Positions 26,422-36,940 of a DNA stretch of 64,000 nucleotides are shown one piece after another. Within the stretch, counting starts at the first letter, position 1. Each line of letters opens with the position of its first letter. Under the pieces are notes generated by a model, which saw only the letters and a list, made by a program, of their open reading frames with translations, searched no databases and was not told where the DNA came from. Source of the DNA: JAAZMI01 sp050948785 (lineage in GTDB: Bacteria; Bacillota; Dethiobacteria; DTU022; UBA8154). The stretch is from contig JBMNEM010000006.1 in the NCBI GenBank assembly GCA_050948785.1, positions 315,662-379,661 of the forward strand. Direction: 5' to 3'. A program made the translations under genes and the position numbers.

Positions 26422-27756
26422 TCATTTGTTCAGAAGATCCTCCGTACGGGGATAATCTCTGCTAAAACCCTTCACCTTTCCTTCCCACATTTTAATATCC
26501 CCGCCGACCATCGTCAGTACAGGAACACCCCGCAGGCGCCACCCCGTAAAAGGCGTATTTCTTCCCCGGGAATAAAACCGCCGGGCGTCGACTAAAATTT
26601 CCTGGTGCGGATCAATGACCACCAGGTCAGCCGGTGAACCCGGAATCAGGGTGCCCCCCGGAATCCCCAGCAGACGCGCCGGGGTAAAGGACAGACATTT
26701 AATGAGCGCCGCCAAAGAAAGGACTCCTGTGGCGACTAATTTTGTCCATAAAAGAGAAAATGCCGTTTCCAACCCGATCACGCCAAAGGGTGCGCTTAAA
26801 AAATCCCCTTCCTTTTCCCACGGGTGGTGAGGGGCATGATCTGTGGCAATAACTTCAATAATCCCTTCCTGCAAAGCCTGCTGTAAAGCTTCCCGGTCAG
26901 CCCCGGTCCGCAAGGGTGGATTCATTTTAGCATTGCTGTCAAAGTTGTCGTCCACCGCCTCTTCGGTCAATAGCAAATGGTGGGGGGTCACCTCCGCTGT
27001 CAGGGTTGCTCCCCTTTCCCGCGCCCATTTGAGCAGAGCTACACTTTGACTGCTGCTGAGATGCGCCAGATGAAGTTTTCCCCCGACAGCCTCCTGGAGC
27101 AATATTTCCCGGGCAACCATGGCCGACTCCGAAACAGAGGGAACCACCGGCAAGCCAAGCCGGTAACCACAGCTACCGGCGTGCACAACACCGCCTGTAG
27201 AAAGAAAAAGGTCTTCACAATGGGAAATAACCGGCAGATCCAGAACAAGTGCAAACTGCATGGCCCTGAGCATCAACCCGCTGTTCATCACCGGCCGGCC
27301 ATCATCAGAGAAGCCCCGTACGCCTTCCTGCGCCATCTCCCACATAGGTGCAAGTTCTTTGCCCTGCAGGCCACGGGTCAGAGCGCCGATGGGGTAGACA
27401 CGGGCCAAATCAGCCTGCTTGGCTCTCTCCTTGATCAAAGCGACCGTCTCCTTACCATCAACGGGAGGAGATGTATTGGCCATACATGCTACCGCCGTAA
27501 AACCTCCCGCCACAGCAGCCGCACAGCCCGTGGCGATCGTCTCCTTACCTTCACCCCCGGGCTCACGGAGGTGGACATGCATATCCACCAGCCCGGGGAG
27601 AACTATTTTCCCCTCCAGTTCCAACACCGGCGCATCAACCGGCCCCAAGGATGTTGAAACTGCCTCGATCTTCTCTTCCCTGATCAAAATCTCCGCCGGT
27701 CCTTCCCAGCCGGCGGCCGGATCATATAAAATACCTCCCTTAAGCAGTAAATCCAT
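26422..27756 (-). CDS. pyrC: Dihydroorotase
   Basis: An amidohydrolase-fold enzyme that cyclises carbamoyl-aspartate to dihydroorotate. Metal ligands lie in DMHVHLREPG, with ISHCED, LAHLSS and ATDHAPH as the later sites. Length 444 aa fits the longer bacterial type I form. The ATG directly follows the pyrB stop (TAAATG), so the two are coupled. Confidence 0.95.
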   Translation of the reverse strand: MDLLLKGGILYDPAAGWEGPAEILIREEKIEAVSTSLGPVDAPVLELEGKIVLPGLVDMHVHLREPGGEGKETIATGCAAAVAGGFTAVACMANTSPPVDGKETVALIKERAKQADLARVYPIGALTRGLQGKELAPMWEMAQEGVRGFSDDGRPVMNSGLMLRAMQFALVLDLPVISHCEDLFLSTGGVVHAGSCGYRLGLPVVPSVSESAMVAREILLQEAVGGKLHLAHLSSSQSVALLKWARERGATLTAEVTPHHLLLTEEAVDDNFDSNAKMNPPLRTGADREALQQALQEGIIEVIATDHAPHHPWEKEGDFLSAPFGVIGLETAFSLLWTKLVATGVLSLAALIKCLSFTPARLLGIPGGTLIPGSPADLVVIDPHQEILVDARRFYSRGRNTPFTGWRLRGVPVLTMVGGDIKMWEGKVKGFSRDYPRTEDLLNK

Positions 27757-28692
27757 TTAAACCACTCTCCCGGCTACAAGTAAATCCAGAACAGCCATCC
27801 GCACATAAACACCGTTTTGGACCTGTTCCTGGAAAAGAACTCTCTGAGGATGAATACTTTCCAGCTTTTTTAAAGCTCTGGAGCTTATCTCTATCCCAAT
27901 GTTCACAGGGCCAGGGTGCATAAGAAAAGCATTTTCTTTTAACAGGGCAAGCCTTTTTTCATTCAAGCCGTATAAAGCCGCATATTCACCGAGAGAAGGA
28001 AGCAACCCCTTTTCCTGTCTTTCTTTCTGCACCCGTAAAAGATAAACAACATCCCCGGCGGGTAGTGCCTCTTCCAGGTGATAAGACCAACCGATGCCGG
28101 AAGAAATCAGCTCCGGGGGAAGCAAAACCGGAGGCGCCACCAGGGTAAGGCTGGCACCAAAAAGAGGTAATGCATAAAAATGGGAGCGCGCCACACGACT
28201 GTGCAAAATATCTCCAATCATGACAACCGTTGTTTCTGCAAGGTTGACTCCCTTTTCATGTAAAGTAAAGATATCCAAAAGGGCTTGGGTGGGGTGCTGG
28301 TAGCAACCTTCGCCGCCGCTGATCAAAGGCATCTCCATTGACTGAGAGATTCTTTGGAAAAACCCGGGGGAGCGATGACGAAAAATGAGCGCACTGGCAC
28401 CCAAGGAGGCCAATGTTTTGATGGTGTCTTCCATATTTTCGCCTTTTCCCTCACTGGATATTCCAGGATTAAGGTTCACGACCCTTCCTCCCAATTTATG
28501 TACGGCCAGCTCAAAAGATAAACGGGTGCGGGTGCTGGGTTCCCAAAAAGAAACGGCAATATTTTTACCCTGCAGAGATGAAAACAGTTCTCCATCCTTT
28601 TTTTTAAAATATGTGGCCCGCTGTAAAATCTCTTCTAGGTCATCCCGCGTAAAATCGTGCAGATTCAGCATATCCTTGGGCAACAAAGGCAC
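27757..28692 (-). CDS. pyrB: Aspartate carbamoyltransferase catalytic subunit
   Basis: The enzyme joins carbamoyl phosphate and aspartate in the first committed pyrimidine step. The carbamoyl-phosphate motif EPSTRTRLSFE and HPTQALLDIFT are present. Length is about 310 aa. The start is uncertain: GTG 28692 is only 1 base from AGGAGG, while TTG 28686 is 7 bases from it. This is the first gene of the operon; pyrR, carAB and pyrE are not nearby, and no attenuator leader is evident in the 85-base gap upstream. Confidence 0.95.
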   Translation of the reverse strand: MPLLPKDMLNLHDFTRDDLEEILQRATYFKKKDGELFSSLQGKNIAVSFWEPSTRTRLSFELAVHKLGGRVVNLNPGISSEGKGENMEDTIKTLASLGASALIFRHRSPGFFQRISQSMEMPLISGGEGCYQHPTQALLDIFTLHEKGVNLAETTVVMIGDILHSRVARSHFYALPLFGASLTLVAPPVLLPPELISSGIGWSYHLEEALPAGDVVYLLRVQKERQEKGLLPSLGEYAALYGLNEKRLALLKENAFLMHPGPVNIGIEISSRALKKLESIHPQRVLFQEQVQNGVYVRMAVLDLLVAGRVV

Positions 28693-28777
28693 CCCTCCTG
28701 ACTAGTACCAACCCTATTCCGAAAACAGCACTTTAATATTTTCATTTTCTGATGGGAGCGAAGCTTCATGGGGACTA

Positions 28778-29401
28778 TCAATCAAATCTTGTATCACCGG
28801 GGAACCAGATGCGTATGACCGCCTGGATGGCCAGGACATATGACACAGCCGTGGGGAAATAGGCCTCCATAACAGTATCAAAAAGGATCGTGGCGCGCGG
28901 AGCAAACTCTTCCCCCCCTTCCCAGAGAATAAAGGCGAACTCAATACGTGGCAAAACAGGTATAAGCACACTGGCATCCCCCTGATCTAATCGCGTCCCA
29001 CCGTGTTTATAGCCCAAATCCAAAAAAGTTTCCATCCGGTGATGATAGCACCGGGCCAAAGGTTCCAAAGCCTCCCTTTGAAAAGGCTTCCAGTGCATCT
29101 GCCCCCCTCTAAGCTCGTGAAAAGAAAGCCACTGCCCCCGTGCCGGCAATCCACTGGCTGTTGCAAGGTACTGTAAAATAACAACCTTTTCTTCATGTGT
29201 TGGCCCCCCTGGAACAGCGTTCCACTCTGTATCCAACCAGCAGGCCTCCCCCTCGGGATAGGTGATGCCCAGCGGAAGGTTGCAGTATTTTAAAATAAAT
29301 TTATTTTCCTTAAATACAGCACCGCTGCGGGCAGCCATTTCCTGGGGATCCCTGGCAGCAAATTTCTGAAGAACTTTAGAAAGGGCGTTTCTGGTACACA
29401 A
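28778..29401 (-). CDS. DUF3786 domain protein
   Basis: The protein matches the DUF3786 pattern: a central YCNLPLGITYPEG, then ILQYLATASG, SFHELRGGQM, and the C-terminal FILWEGGEEF and ATILFDTVME blocks. The family is common in anaerobes with corrinoid and Fe-S metabolism, but its function is unknown. TTG 29401 is chosen because GGAGGG lies 6 bases before it. It lies upstream of pyrB in the same direction and might share its transcript. Confidence 0.8.
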   Translation of the reverse strand: MCTRNALSKVLQKFAARDPQEMAARSGAVFKENKFILKYCNLPLGITYPEGEACWLDTEWNAVPGGPTHEEKVVILQYLATASGLPARGQWLSFHELRGGQMHWKPFQREALEPLARCYHHRMETFLDLGYKHGGTRLDQGDASVLIPVLPRIEFAFILWEGGEEFAPRATILFDTVMEAYFPTAVSYVLAIQAVIRIWFPGDTRFD

Positions 29402-29537
29402 TATTATCCCTCCACTTAAAAAACAAATATTCGTCAAAAGTCTTCTTTTTTCCTCTAACTTATATTTTTTCCAGTAAAGCAGTTACCTTTTTACGCAAAA
29501 ATATGTTAAAATAAAGCGAGAAACAGGGGGGGTATAT

Positions 29538-30401
29538 ATGCGCAAAAAAAGCAGGATTTTTTCTTTTTTTCTAATAAGCCTTATTTTATTCTGCAGTTTT
29601 TTTCTTTTTTCCTCTTTAATTTTTCCAGAGGAGGCTCCCAAAAACCAGGTTTCACCTTCATTACCGGATCTGCCGGAAAACCAAAATAATGGGGAAGAGG
29701 AGCCTGCGATCACGCTGCCGGATAATCCTTCAGTCCCGAATGAGATCAACACTCCGGAAGAAGAGGGAGAAAAAACACAGCCCTCCCACCAACAAGAAAG
29801 TAAAGCAGAATGGGATGATACCATGCTCGAAAAGCTGTCTTTTCTGCAAACACCTTTGCCCGGAGCGGGCATTACAACCAGGGATTCCCAGTTGCCCGGA
29901 GCTCCGCGTGCCTATCGACATGGTGTGCACGAAGGTCTTGATTTTTACTCCGGATACTGTGGCATTCAAGTAAACTTCGGAGATCCGGTTTTTGCGGCGG
30001 GGCCAGGCGTTATTTACCGTATTGATCATGACTACATAGAACCTTCCGTTGAAGAGCGCACAGCAATGCTCCAGAACTGTATGGAAAAAGGGGATACCCC
30101 TGAAGAAATTTTGGACAAGCTGCGCGGCAGGCAGGTATGGATTGCCCATCCTTTTGGTCTTGTCACACGCTATGCCCACCTGAGTGAGGTTGCAGACCAC
30201 CTGCAAGAGGGAGATCCGGTTGAAGCCGGGGATTTCCTGGGCAACGTCGGCAACTCCGGTACCAGCGAAGGAGCCAGAGGTGAAAAAGCCAACTCCCACC
30301 TGCATTTTGAAATCTGGCTCGAAAATGGCTATCTGGGAGAAGGATTGGCTCCTCAGGAAATAAGAAGCCTCTGGAAGTCTTTGCTAGCAAGAGATAGCTA
30401 A
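29538..30401 (+). CDS. M23 family (LytM-type) membrane-anchored peptidase
   Basis: A Lys/Arg-rich start and a hydrophobic helix (residues about 8-29) form a signal anchor. A Pro/Glu-rich low-complexity stalk follows (about 30-95), then an M23 domain outside the membrane. The zinc-site motifs are HEGLDFY and SHLHFEIW, with YAHLS nearby. M23 enzymes cut peptidoglycan cross-links or regulate other hydrolases; intact ligands favour an active enzyme. The domain has an insertion of about 45 residues between the first motif and YAHLS. AGGGGGG precedes ATG 29538. Confidence 0.85.
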   Translation: MRKKSRIFSFFLISLILFCSFFLFSSLIFPEEAPKNQVSPSLPDLPENQNNGEEEPAITLPDNPSVPNEINTPEEEGEKTQPSHQQESKAEWDDTMLEKLSFLQTPLPGAGITTRDSQLPGAPRAYRHGVHEGLDFYSGYCGIQVNFGDPVFAAGPGVIYRIDHDYIEPSVEERTAMLQNCMEKGDTPEEILDKLRGRQVWIAHPFGLVTRYAHLSEVADHLQEGDPVEAGDFLGNVGNSGTSEGARGEKANSHLHFEIWLENGYLGEGLAPQEIRSLWKSLLARDS

Positions 30402-30503
30402 AAGCTTAGGCCACCAGAAGCCGGAAGCTGAGCCGCAGAACAATTCAGAGCGTAACTTGTCAGTTTCGCCAATCAGCGCTCGCCGTCGCCGTTTTCCAGG
30501 CCA

Positions 30504-30905
30504 TCATTCTAAAAGTGAGAGATAAACGCGGCGCTGCCGGGGGCCATCAAACTCTGCAAAAAAAATGGCTTGCCAGGTTCCCAGGACCAAATCTCCGTTT
30601 TCTACCAGCAGGTTTAGGCTGGAACCCATAAGGGAAGCCTTGGTATGGGCATCGCTGTTACCTTCACGATGCTCGTACTTTTGATCAATGTGCGGAATAA
30701 GTTTACGCAAAGTATAAAGAATATCTTTGCTTACAGCAGGATCGGCTCCCTCATTAACAGTAACCCCTGCTGTCGTGTGTGGAACAAAAATGATTAAATG
30801 ACCTTTTTCCACACCTGTAGAGCGGATAAACTTTCTGGCTTCCGCTGTGATATCCATGAATTCTTCCCTGCTGTTGGTTTTTACGATCAAGGATTGACTG
30901 TGCAA
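30504..30905 (-). CDS. YjbQ family protein (UPF0047)
   Basis: The small barrel protein has the conserved FVPHTTAGVTVNEGAD and GNSDAHTKASLMG blocks, with His residues that bind a metal in known structures. Some members have weak thiamin phosphate synthase activity; the real role is unclear. I chose TTG 30905 (LHSQSLIVKT), which gives the normal family length of 133 aa; longer frames run into the terminator hairpin and the end of the next gene. Confidence 0.82.
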   Translation of the reverse strand: MHSQSLIVKTNSREEFMDITAEARKFIRSTGVEKGHLIIFVPHTTAGVTVNEGADPAVSKDILYTLRKLIPHIDQKYEHREGNSDAHTKASLMGSSLNLLVENGDLVLGTWQAIFFAEFDGPRQRRVYLSLLE

Positions 30906-30929
30906 AGCATTCAAAACCACCTTTATTTT

Positions 30930-30959
30930 AAAGCCCCTTCTCAACTGAGAAGGGGCTTT
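30930..30959 (-). terminator. Perfect 14-base-stem hairpin at the end of the TPR gene
   Basis: AAAGCCCCTTCTCA (30930-30943) and TGAGAAGGGGCTTT (30946-30959) pair perfectly and overlap the TPR gene's stop codon at 30958-30960. The following T-run is weak (TTTAAAAT), so it may terminate only partly before yjbQ. Confidence 0.55.
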
Positions 30960-32088
30960 ACTCATCTTCTCTTTGAGCAAGATAGCGTAGCATATTTTGA
31001 TAGGCGCGATGCTCAATATTCAATACCCGGTTAATTTCCCGGTATTTTACCGAAACGCTGGAAGGAGAAATATTATATTGTTGTGCCAGTTTTTTCTGCG
31101 TAACATTTAAAAAATGAAACTTGGCAATGGCGTATTCCAAAGCGGCAGCCCAAGTTGTACTTTTTTTGATATTAGGAACACGGGGATAGATATTATTGAG
31201 ATAATCAATCCACATCGCCTGCACATCTTCATAAAAACGCTCACTATAAGCTTTACTCAGGCGCATGTTTTTCAGCGTACAATCCAGGACTTCCTGCCAT
31301 TTATCCAACCACCTGGGTGCAATCAGGGGATAGTAGGAAAGATCTATGTCCCGGAGGCATTCTTCCATAAAAACCGTTACCCGTCCCCGTACACCCATAT
31401 TTTTCATTTCCAGAAGGGCATGCAAGCGTAATCTCTGCTTAACCCAAGGGTTGCGCACAAATTCGCGCAAAATAATTTCCCCGCTTCTTTCCGGCAGCAA
31501 GCTAAAGATACGTATCGCCTTATTAACAATCTGCTCATTTACTCCATAGAGAGCCTGCCACAAAGCATTTTGCACTGCCGGGTTTTCATGGTAGCGTTGG
31601 ATAACCTCTTCTTCTTCCGGCAATTTTTCTCTGGCAGCAATCTCTTTTTCACCAGGACCTTTGCTGAAATTGGCTTCCTCAGCCTCCTCTTTCAAGGCAA
31701 AAAGAAGTTCCTCTGCATCCTGGGCCATTTCTCCGTCAGGAGTATACCGCAGGTATAAATTGAGATAATAACATGCTTTTTCCAGGTTGCCCGTCAAGCC
31801 GTAATTCACAGCCATTAAAAAATAACATTCAGTTAAGGAAGGGTCCATCTGGTAAACAACAGAAGAAAATATTTCGTTGGCTTTATCCAGATAACCCATC
31901 CTGCTTAGCAGGCAGGCCAGGTTGTAATAGTTGATCGAGTTTTCTGGCTCAACTTCCACTGTTTTTTTAAAAAAGAGGAGTGCCTTATCCAGCTTATTCT
32001 GTTGATAATAATAATTTCCTTTTTGATAATAGTAGTTGGCACTTTTTAAAAAAGAAACTACTTTTGGTACACTTTTATTCCCCAACAT
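30958..32088 (-). CDS. TPR-repeat protein with C-terminal helix-turn-helix
   Basis: The first about 130 residues hold at least three tetratricopeptide repeats (YYYQKGNYYYQQNKLDKALL and following), then an acidic linker, a helical middle region, and near the C terminus a helix-turn-helix-like segment (TQKKLAQQYNISPSSVSVKY). TPRs bind other proteins, and the C-terminal segment suggests DNA binding. I do not recognise a named member. ATG 32088 has GGTGAG just upstream; ATG 32103 is an in-frame alternative without a ribosome site. Confidence 0.8.
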   Translation of the reverse strand: MLGNKSVPKVVSFLKSANYYYQKGNYYYQQNKLDKALLFFKKTVEVEPENSINYYNLACLLSRMGYLDKANEIFSSVVYQMDPSLTECYFLMAVNYGLTGNLEKACYYLNLYLRYTPDGEMAQDAEELLFALKEEAEEANFSKGPGEKEIAAREKLPEEEEVIQRYHENPAVQNALWQALYGVNEQIVNKAIRIFSLLPERSGEIILREFVRNPWVKQRLRLHALLEMKNMGVRGRVTVFMEECLRDIDLSYYPLIAPRWLDKWQEVLDCTLKNMRLSKAYSERFYEDVQAMWIDYLNNIYPRVPNIKKSTTWAAALEYAIAKFHFLNVTQKKLAQQYNISPSSVSVKYREINRVLNIEHRAYQNMLRYLAQREDE

Positions 32089-32216
32089 TTTCTCACCGCT
32101 CATTGATAATATAAAATTGACATGCTGTACAAAAATATTCTAGGCTTTAGAAGTATAATCATACCTCTCTTACAGAAATTCTCTATTACCGCTTAATTTC
32201 CTGCCGGGTTTATTTT

Positions 32217-33197
32217 TTATGGGCGAACTTCTTTACGGGAAAACCCGGTATACACCCTACGCCCTAAAAAACGATCCCAATCTGTCCATGGCGTGGAAAC
32301 TCTCTCTTGTTTTTTCATTACCTGTTGAAATTGTTTTAAACGGGCACTGAGGAGATCGGCGTGAAACAAGGCAAAGGCTTCAAATGTTTGGGGAATCTCC
32401 GGAGAGCCCCATTCTTTTTCTCCATGATGGCTGATGATGGCATGTTCTAATTGTGTTTTTAAATTTTCAGGAAACCGGGGCAGCTTGGCAATCAATTTCC
32501 TGAGCATCTCCAAACCAATGGTAATATGACCTAGTAAGCGACCCTTATCCGTTTGTTCAAAAACATAACTATAGGGGTCGTACTCCTCTATTTTCCCGAG
32601 ATCATGAAATATCGCTGCCGTAATCAGCAGTGATTGGTCAAGTTGCGGGTATAATGCAGCTACCTGTAGACATATCTCCACTACTTCCAAGGTATGCTCT
32701 AAAAGACCTCCCAGATAATTATGATGAATTATTTTAGCCGCTGGAGAGGTCTTAAATCTCCCCACCATATCTTCATCACTGAAGAATACCTCTAAAAGAC
32801 TGTGCAAATTCTTTTCATGAACATTTTGTGTCACAATGTGTAAAAGGATACCCCACATTTCTTCTATGTCCCGGGGGGAAGTGGCTTGAAAATAGGCCCT
32901 GTAAACTTCGTCCTTCTTAATTTTTTTATAATTGCTGATCACCAGCTGCGGCCCGTTATATTCTCCAACTTCACCCCTGACCAAAAGTACATCATCCATG
33001 TAAATAGGCTCTTTAACCAAGGAGCGATCCCAAATAATACCCTTAATGGTGCCGCTGATGTCCCCCAGCTGTAATTTTAAAAAAGATTCGCCGCTCCTGG
33101 AGGGGGAAGAAAAAGGCAGCTCCCGCACATTAACAACAACAAATTGTGACTCTACAAAACCACCTATTTTTAAATCCTTGACAAATTGTTTATTCAA
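32217..33197 (-). CDS. yhaM: 3'-5' exoribonuclease, YhaM family
   Basis: An N-terminal OB-fold nucleic-acid-binding domain (about 15-110) is followed by an HD metal-dependent phosphohydrolase domain with IIHHNYLGGLLEHTLE and AAIFHDLGKIEEY. This is the architecture of Bacillus YhaM, which trims RNA and DNA from the 3' end. TTG 33197 is chosen because GGGAGG lies 7 bases upstream; it gives 326 aa, close to YhaM (about 314). Confidence 0.88.
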   Translation of the reverse strand: MNKQFVKDLKIGGFVESQFVVVNVRELPFSSPSRSGESFLKLQLGDISGTIKGIIWDRSLVKEPIYMDDVLLVRGEVGEYNGPQLVISNYKKIKKDEVYRAYFQATSPRDIEEMWGILLHIVTQNVHEKNLHSLLEVFFSDEDMVGRFKTSPAAKIIHHNYLGGLLEHTLEVVEICLQVAALYPQLDQSLLITAAIFHDLGKIEEYDPYSYVFEQTDKGRLLGHITIGLEMLRKLIAKLPRFPENLKTQLEHAIISHHGEKEWGSPEIPQTFEAFALFHADLLSARLKQFQQVMKKQERVSTPWTDWDRFLGRRVYTGFSRKEVRP

Positions 33198-33344
33198 ATA
33201 ATAACCTCCCCCATGAGAATTTCCATCTTTCTTATTAAATTCCTGCCTAAAATATAATTTTTGAAGGTAAGTAAAAAAAATCGACGAAACCTGGACGTAA
33301 TCTGATGGGTGCAAAACTGCTCCATGCCGGGCACACCCCAGAAG

Positions 33345-33372
33345 AAAAGCAGGCTTATGTAAGCCTGCTTTT
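33345..33372 (-). terminator. Terminator of the acs/met operon
   Basis: AAAAGCAGGCTTA and TAAGCCTGCTTTT form a perfect 13-base stem with a 2-base gap. On the minus strand it is followed by CTTCT. It lies about 40 bases after the metF stop. Confidence 0.75.
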
Positions 33373-33414
33373 CAATGTCTTCTATAATTTCCTTACCAAC
33401 CGGTCCCTTAAAAA

Positions 33415-34347
33415 TCAATCCACCTTGGGACGCGGGTAGAGGCCTGCACTTTCAACTATTTCCGGAACAACTTCTTCCCAGGCAATAGCCATCACGTGGA
33501 CACCGGCAACGCCCTCTATCTCTTTGAGACGCTGGATTGTTTCTACGGCAATCTTGATGCCTTCTTTCTGCTTATTCTCGGCGCCCTTAAGACGATCGAT
33601 AAGTGCATCAGGAACGATCATGCCGGCAACATTTTTTTGCATGTAACGAGCAGCACCGATAGATTTAATCGGTGTTACCCCACCCATGATGTATGCTTTC
33701 TTGTGCAAGCCCAGTTCCCTTACTTTTTCCATCCATTTTTCAAAGCGATCCAGGTCAAAAATACACTGCGTTTGAATAAACTGCGCGCCGGCTTCAATTT
33801 TTTTAGCCAGACGTAAATGGCGATATTCAAAGGGATCGGCAAAGGGGTTGGCCACCGCACCGATAAATATTCTCGGCAGTGGGTGTTCCAATTTTTCGCC
33901 ACTGGTAAAAATCCCTTCATCCCGCATGTTTTTTAAAGCTTGGATCAGCTGCATAGAGTCCAGATCGTTTACATTTTTGCTTTGAGGTTCATTACCAAAC
34001 TTGGCGTGGTCCCCCTGTAAACAGAGGAAGTTCCTGACACCAAAGCTTACTGCTCCTAACAAATCGCTTTGTAAACAAATCCTGTTCCTGTCCCGGACAG
34101 TCATCTGGACATTAGGTTCCAAACCCATCTGCATAAGGGTGGCCGCCACGCCGACACTGGAGGTACGCACAATAGCCGTCTGGTTATCAGTGATATTGTA
34201 AGAGTCGACATGGTTGCGCATGGCGTCAGCATGATGCTTCAACGTATCTACATATGCACTCCGCGGCGGGCCCAGCTCCCCCGTTACTGCAAAATGCCCG
34301 CTAGTGAGTATTTTTTCAAGATTACTCTCCGGTTTCAAGCCTGACAT
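33415..34347 (-). CDS. metF: Methylenetetrahydrofolate reductase, MetF subunit
   Basis: The flavin protein reduces methylene-THF to methyl-THF in the methyl branch of the acetyl-CoA pathway. Typical blocks are VTGELGPPR, the TDNQTA segment, LCLQGDHAKFG and IQTQCIFD. It overlaps metV by 26 bases, and the MetVF pair acts as a complex in acetogens such as Moorella. It is the last gene of the operon. Confidence 0.93.
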   Translation of the reverse strand: MSGLKPESNLEKILTSGHFAVTGELGPPRSAYVDTLKHHADAMRNHVDSYNITDNQTAIVRTSSVGVAATLMQMGLEPNVQMTVRDRNRICLQSDLLGAVSFGVRNFLCLQGDHAKFGNEPQSKNVNDLDSMQLIQALKNMRDEGIFTSGEKLEHPLPRIFIGAVANPFADPFEYRHLRLAKKIEAGAQFIQTQCIFDLDRFEKWMEKVRELGLHKKAYIMGGVTPIKSIGAARYMQKNVAGMIVPDALIDRLKGAENKQKEGIKIAVETIQRLKEIEGVAGVHVMAIAWEEVVPEIVESAGLYPRPKVD

Positions 34348-35014
34348 CCTCCCTTATTATTGTTCTTGGACCTCCATGATGGGAAGTGGACCAGTCTTTG
34401 GGGGGCTGGATAGTATCCATTCTGCCGGCCATACCCATTTTCGACAGGCGTTCATAGATCAGGTGCCAGGCGCAATCTATATCCTTGCTAACCTCACACT
34501 TTCCCTCCTGGGAACCACCACAGGGACCATTAAGCATGCTCTTGGAGCAGCGGGTAATGGGGCAGATGCCCAGCGTCAAATCCAGGACACAGTTGCCGCA
34601 ACCCAGGCAATTCTCTTTCCAGACACCCTGTTCCAGAGGATAACCCAAGAATTTTGTATTTAATCCCGGCAGGATGATCTTATCCGGCAGCCTGGCCGTC
34701 ATGGTTTGCACACCCACACCACAGGCCAGAGAGAGAATGACATCGAAATCATGCCCGTTTTTGTTGACGAAATCATCGATATACTCGTATTCACACTGCC
34801 GCAAAAGAGTAAAGGTGCTTATCTCCGCTTCTTGACCCTCTTTTTGCCGGAGCAAAGAAAGGGCTGCCGCTGTTTCAGCTGCTTCCTTCTCTCCTCCCGC
34901 CAGACAGACGGTAACACAAGTTCCACAGCCCAGAATGCATATTTTCCGGAAAGGTTTCAGCATCTCGGCAATTTCCGCTAAAGGTTTTCTCTCCGCAACG
35001 ATCAAATTCTTCAC
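34322..35014 (-). CDS. metV: Methylenetetrahydrofolate reductase partner MetV
   Basis: Cys clusters are obvious: CILGCGTCVTVC near the N terminus, then CLGCGNCVLDLTLGICP, RCSKSMLNGPCGG and GKCEV. In Moorella, MetV is an Fe-S/zinc-containing subunit that passes electrons to MetF. The usual partners HdrABC and MvhD are not adjacent here. The gene lies between acsE and metF. Confidence 0.9.
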   Translation of the reverse strand: MKNLIVAERKPLAEIAEMLKPFRKICILGCGTCVTVCLAGGEKEAAETAAALSLLRQKEGQEAEISTFTLLRQCEYEYIDDFVNKNGHDFDVILSLACGVGVQTMTARLPDKIILPGLNTKFLGYPLEQGVWKENCLGCGNCVLDLTLGICPITRCSKSMLNGPCGGSQEGKCEVSKDIDCAWHLIYERLSKMGMAGRMDTIQPPKDWSTSHHGGPRTIIREDVRLETGE

Positions 35015-35064
35015 CTTCCCTCTTATAAAGCCTCAGGTAGTTACTTCAGGGCTGAAGTATTTTT

Positions 35065-35859
<795 letters not shown>

Positions 35860-35889
35860 TTAGGCTTTCCTCCTTTTCTTTGCGTTTGA

Positions 35890-36864
35890 TTAACTATTAT
35901 CCTGCATGAGTTCATCAACATGACTCTTGATTTTCTTCACTGCCTCGGGATGGCGCATCACCAGAATATCTATCCCAGATTGCAATAAAGCCATCGCCGT
36001 AGCCGCTTCCCAAGCCAAAGAACGCTCTACCTGGCCTCCCCATTCGGGCATTTCCTCTTCAGAAATATGGGCTTCTTTTTTGACCCACACTTCCTGGCCG
36101 ACATTGGCAATACAGGGCATGGCCAGCATACGGTCACCCTGCAGAGCACCAAAACGAGCCCTTTCCATGATCGAATAGCTGTATTCCAAACCGTAGCCCA
36201 ATGCGGCAACAGTGGGGTCAATAATGATCCGGTCAAGCAGTGGGGTGCTCATCTCGGCAATGAGAATGTTCAGCTGCTTGGCAATGTTGATATCAATCGG
36301 CGATTGAGCAATAACGGAGTGTTTATGGGCCATGGCCGCACTCGCTACTATCTTGTAATTTTCCTGTTCGGCAACACCCAGCAGCAGGTTCTCCCCGGCA
36401 GCAGCCTCTGCCAAAGCACTAATAACTTTGCTATCCTTTTCCGTCTTCCCACAACCGTAAACGATCAGCGGGACATCAACCGCTTCCAGGACTTTTTTCA
36501 AAGTGGCAACACAATCTTCGGCGGAAGCATCCTTACCGTCAGGATCCGCACCTTTAAAACGAACGGCGATCAGGTCTGCTCCGTATTCCTCCACACACTT
36601 TTTCGCCCAAGCAGCGGCGTCATCATAAACATCCTCAAAATAACCCTTCAAGTTTGCGGGCCACTCTTCGGGAACAATGTCCCACACTTCCATGGCCACT
36701 ACGGGGCGATTGGGGTTCTCCCCTTCAAAATGCAGGAAAGGCAGCGCTGTTTGCCCGCCGACTTTAACCGTCTTGGCGCGTGTCCCGCCCTCTTCCTTTG
36801 TGGCTCCTAAAACAACTTCCCGCACCTGACTTCTATATTTTTCTTTAAAAATTTCAACAGCCAT
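35890..36864 (-). CDS. acsD: Corrinoid/iron-sulfur protein small subunit
   Basis: The TIM-barrel subunit of the CFeSP heterodimer. [14 protein letters not shown] ([10 protein letters not shown]), [13 protein letters not shown] and [15 protein letters not shown] are conserved in this family. With AcsC it carries the methyl group from AcsE to acetyl-CoA synthase. Length 324 aa is normal. It sits 76 bases after acsC. Confidence 0.95.
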   Translation of the reverse strand: MAVEIFKEKYRSQVREVVLGATKEEGGTRAKTVKVGGQTALPFLHFEGENPNRPVVAMEVWDIVPEEWPANLKGYFEDVYDDAAAWAKKCVEEYGADLIAVRFKGADPDGKDASAEDCVATLKKVLEAVDVPLIVYGCGKTEKDSKVISALAEAAAGENLLLGVAEQENYKIVASAAMAHKHSVIAQSPIDINIAKQLNILIAEMSTPLLDRIIIDPTVAALGYGLEYSYSIMERARFGALQGDRMLAMPCIANVGQEVWVKKEAHISEEEMPEWGGQVERSLAWEAATAMALLQSGIDILVMRHPEAVKKIKSHVDELMQDNS

Positions 36865-36940
36865 CGCTCTTCTCCTTTCTTAATTAAATGAAAGCACCTC
36901 TGGAAATGAATTCTTCGAAGAAGGATCAAGAACTCTTCCC

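Noticed and set aside
36067..36810. 247-residue open frame antisense to acsD
   Set aside because: It overlaps a clearly recognised gene on the other strand and has no motif of its own.
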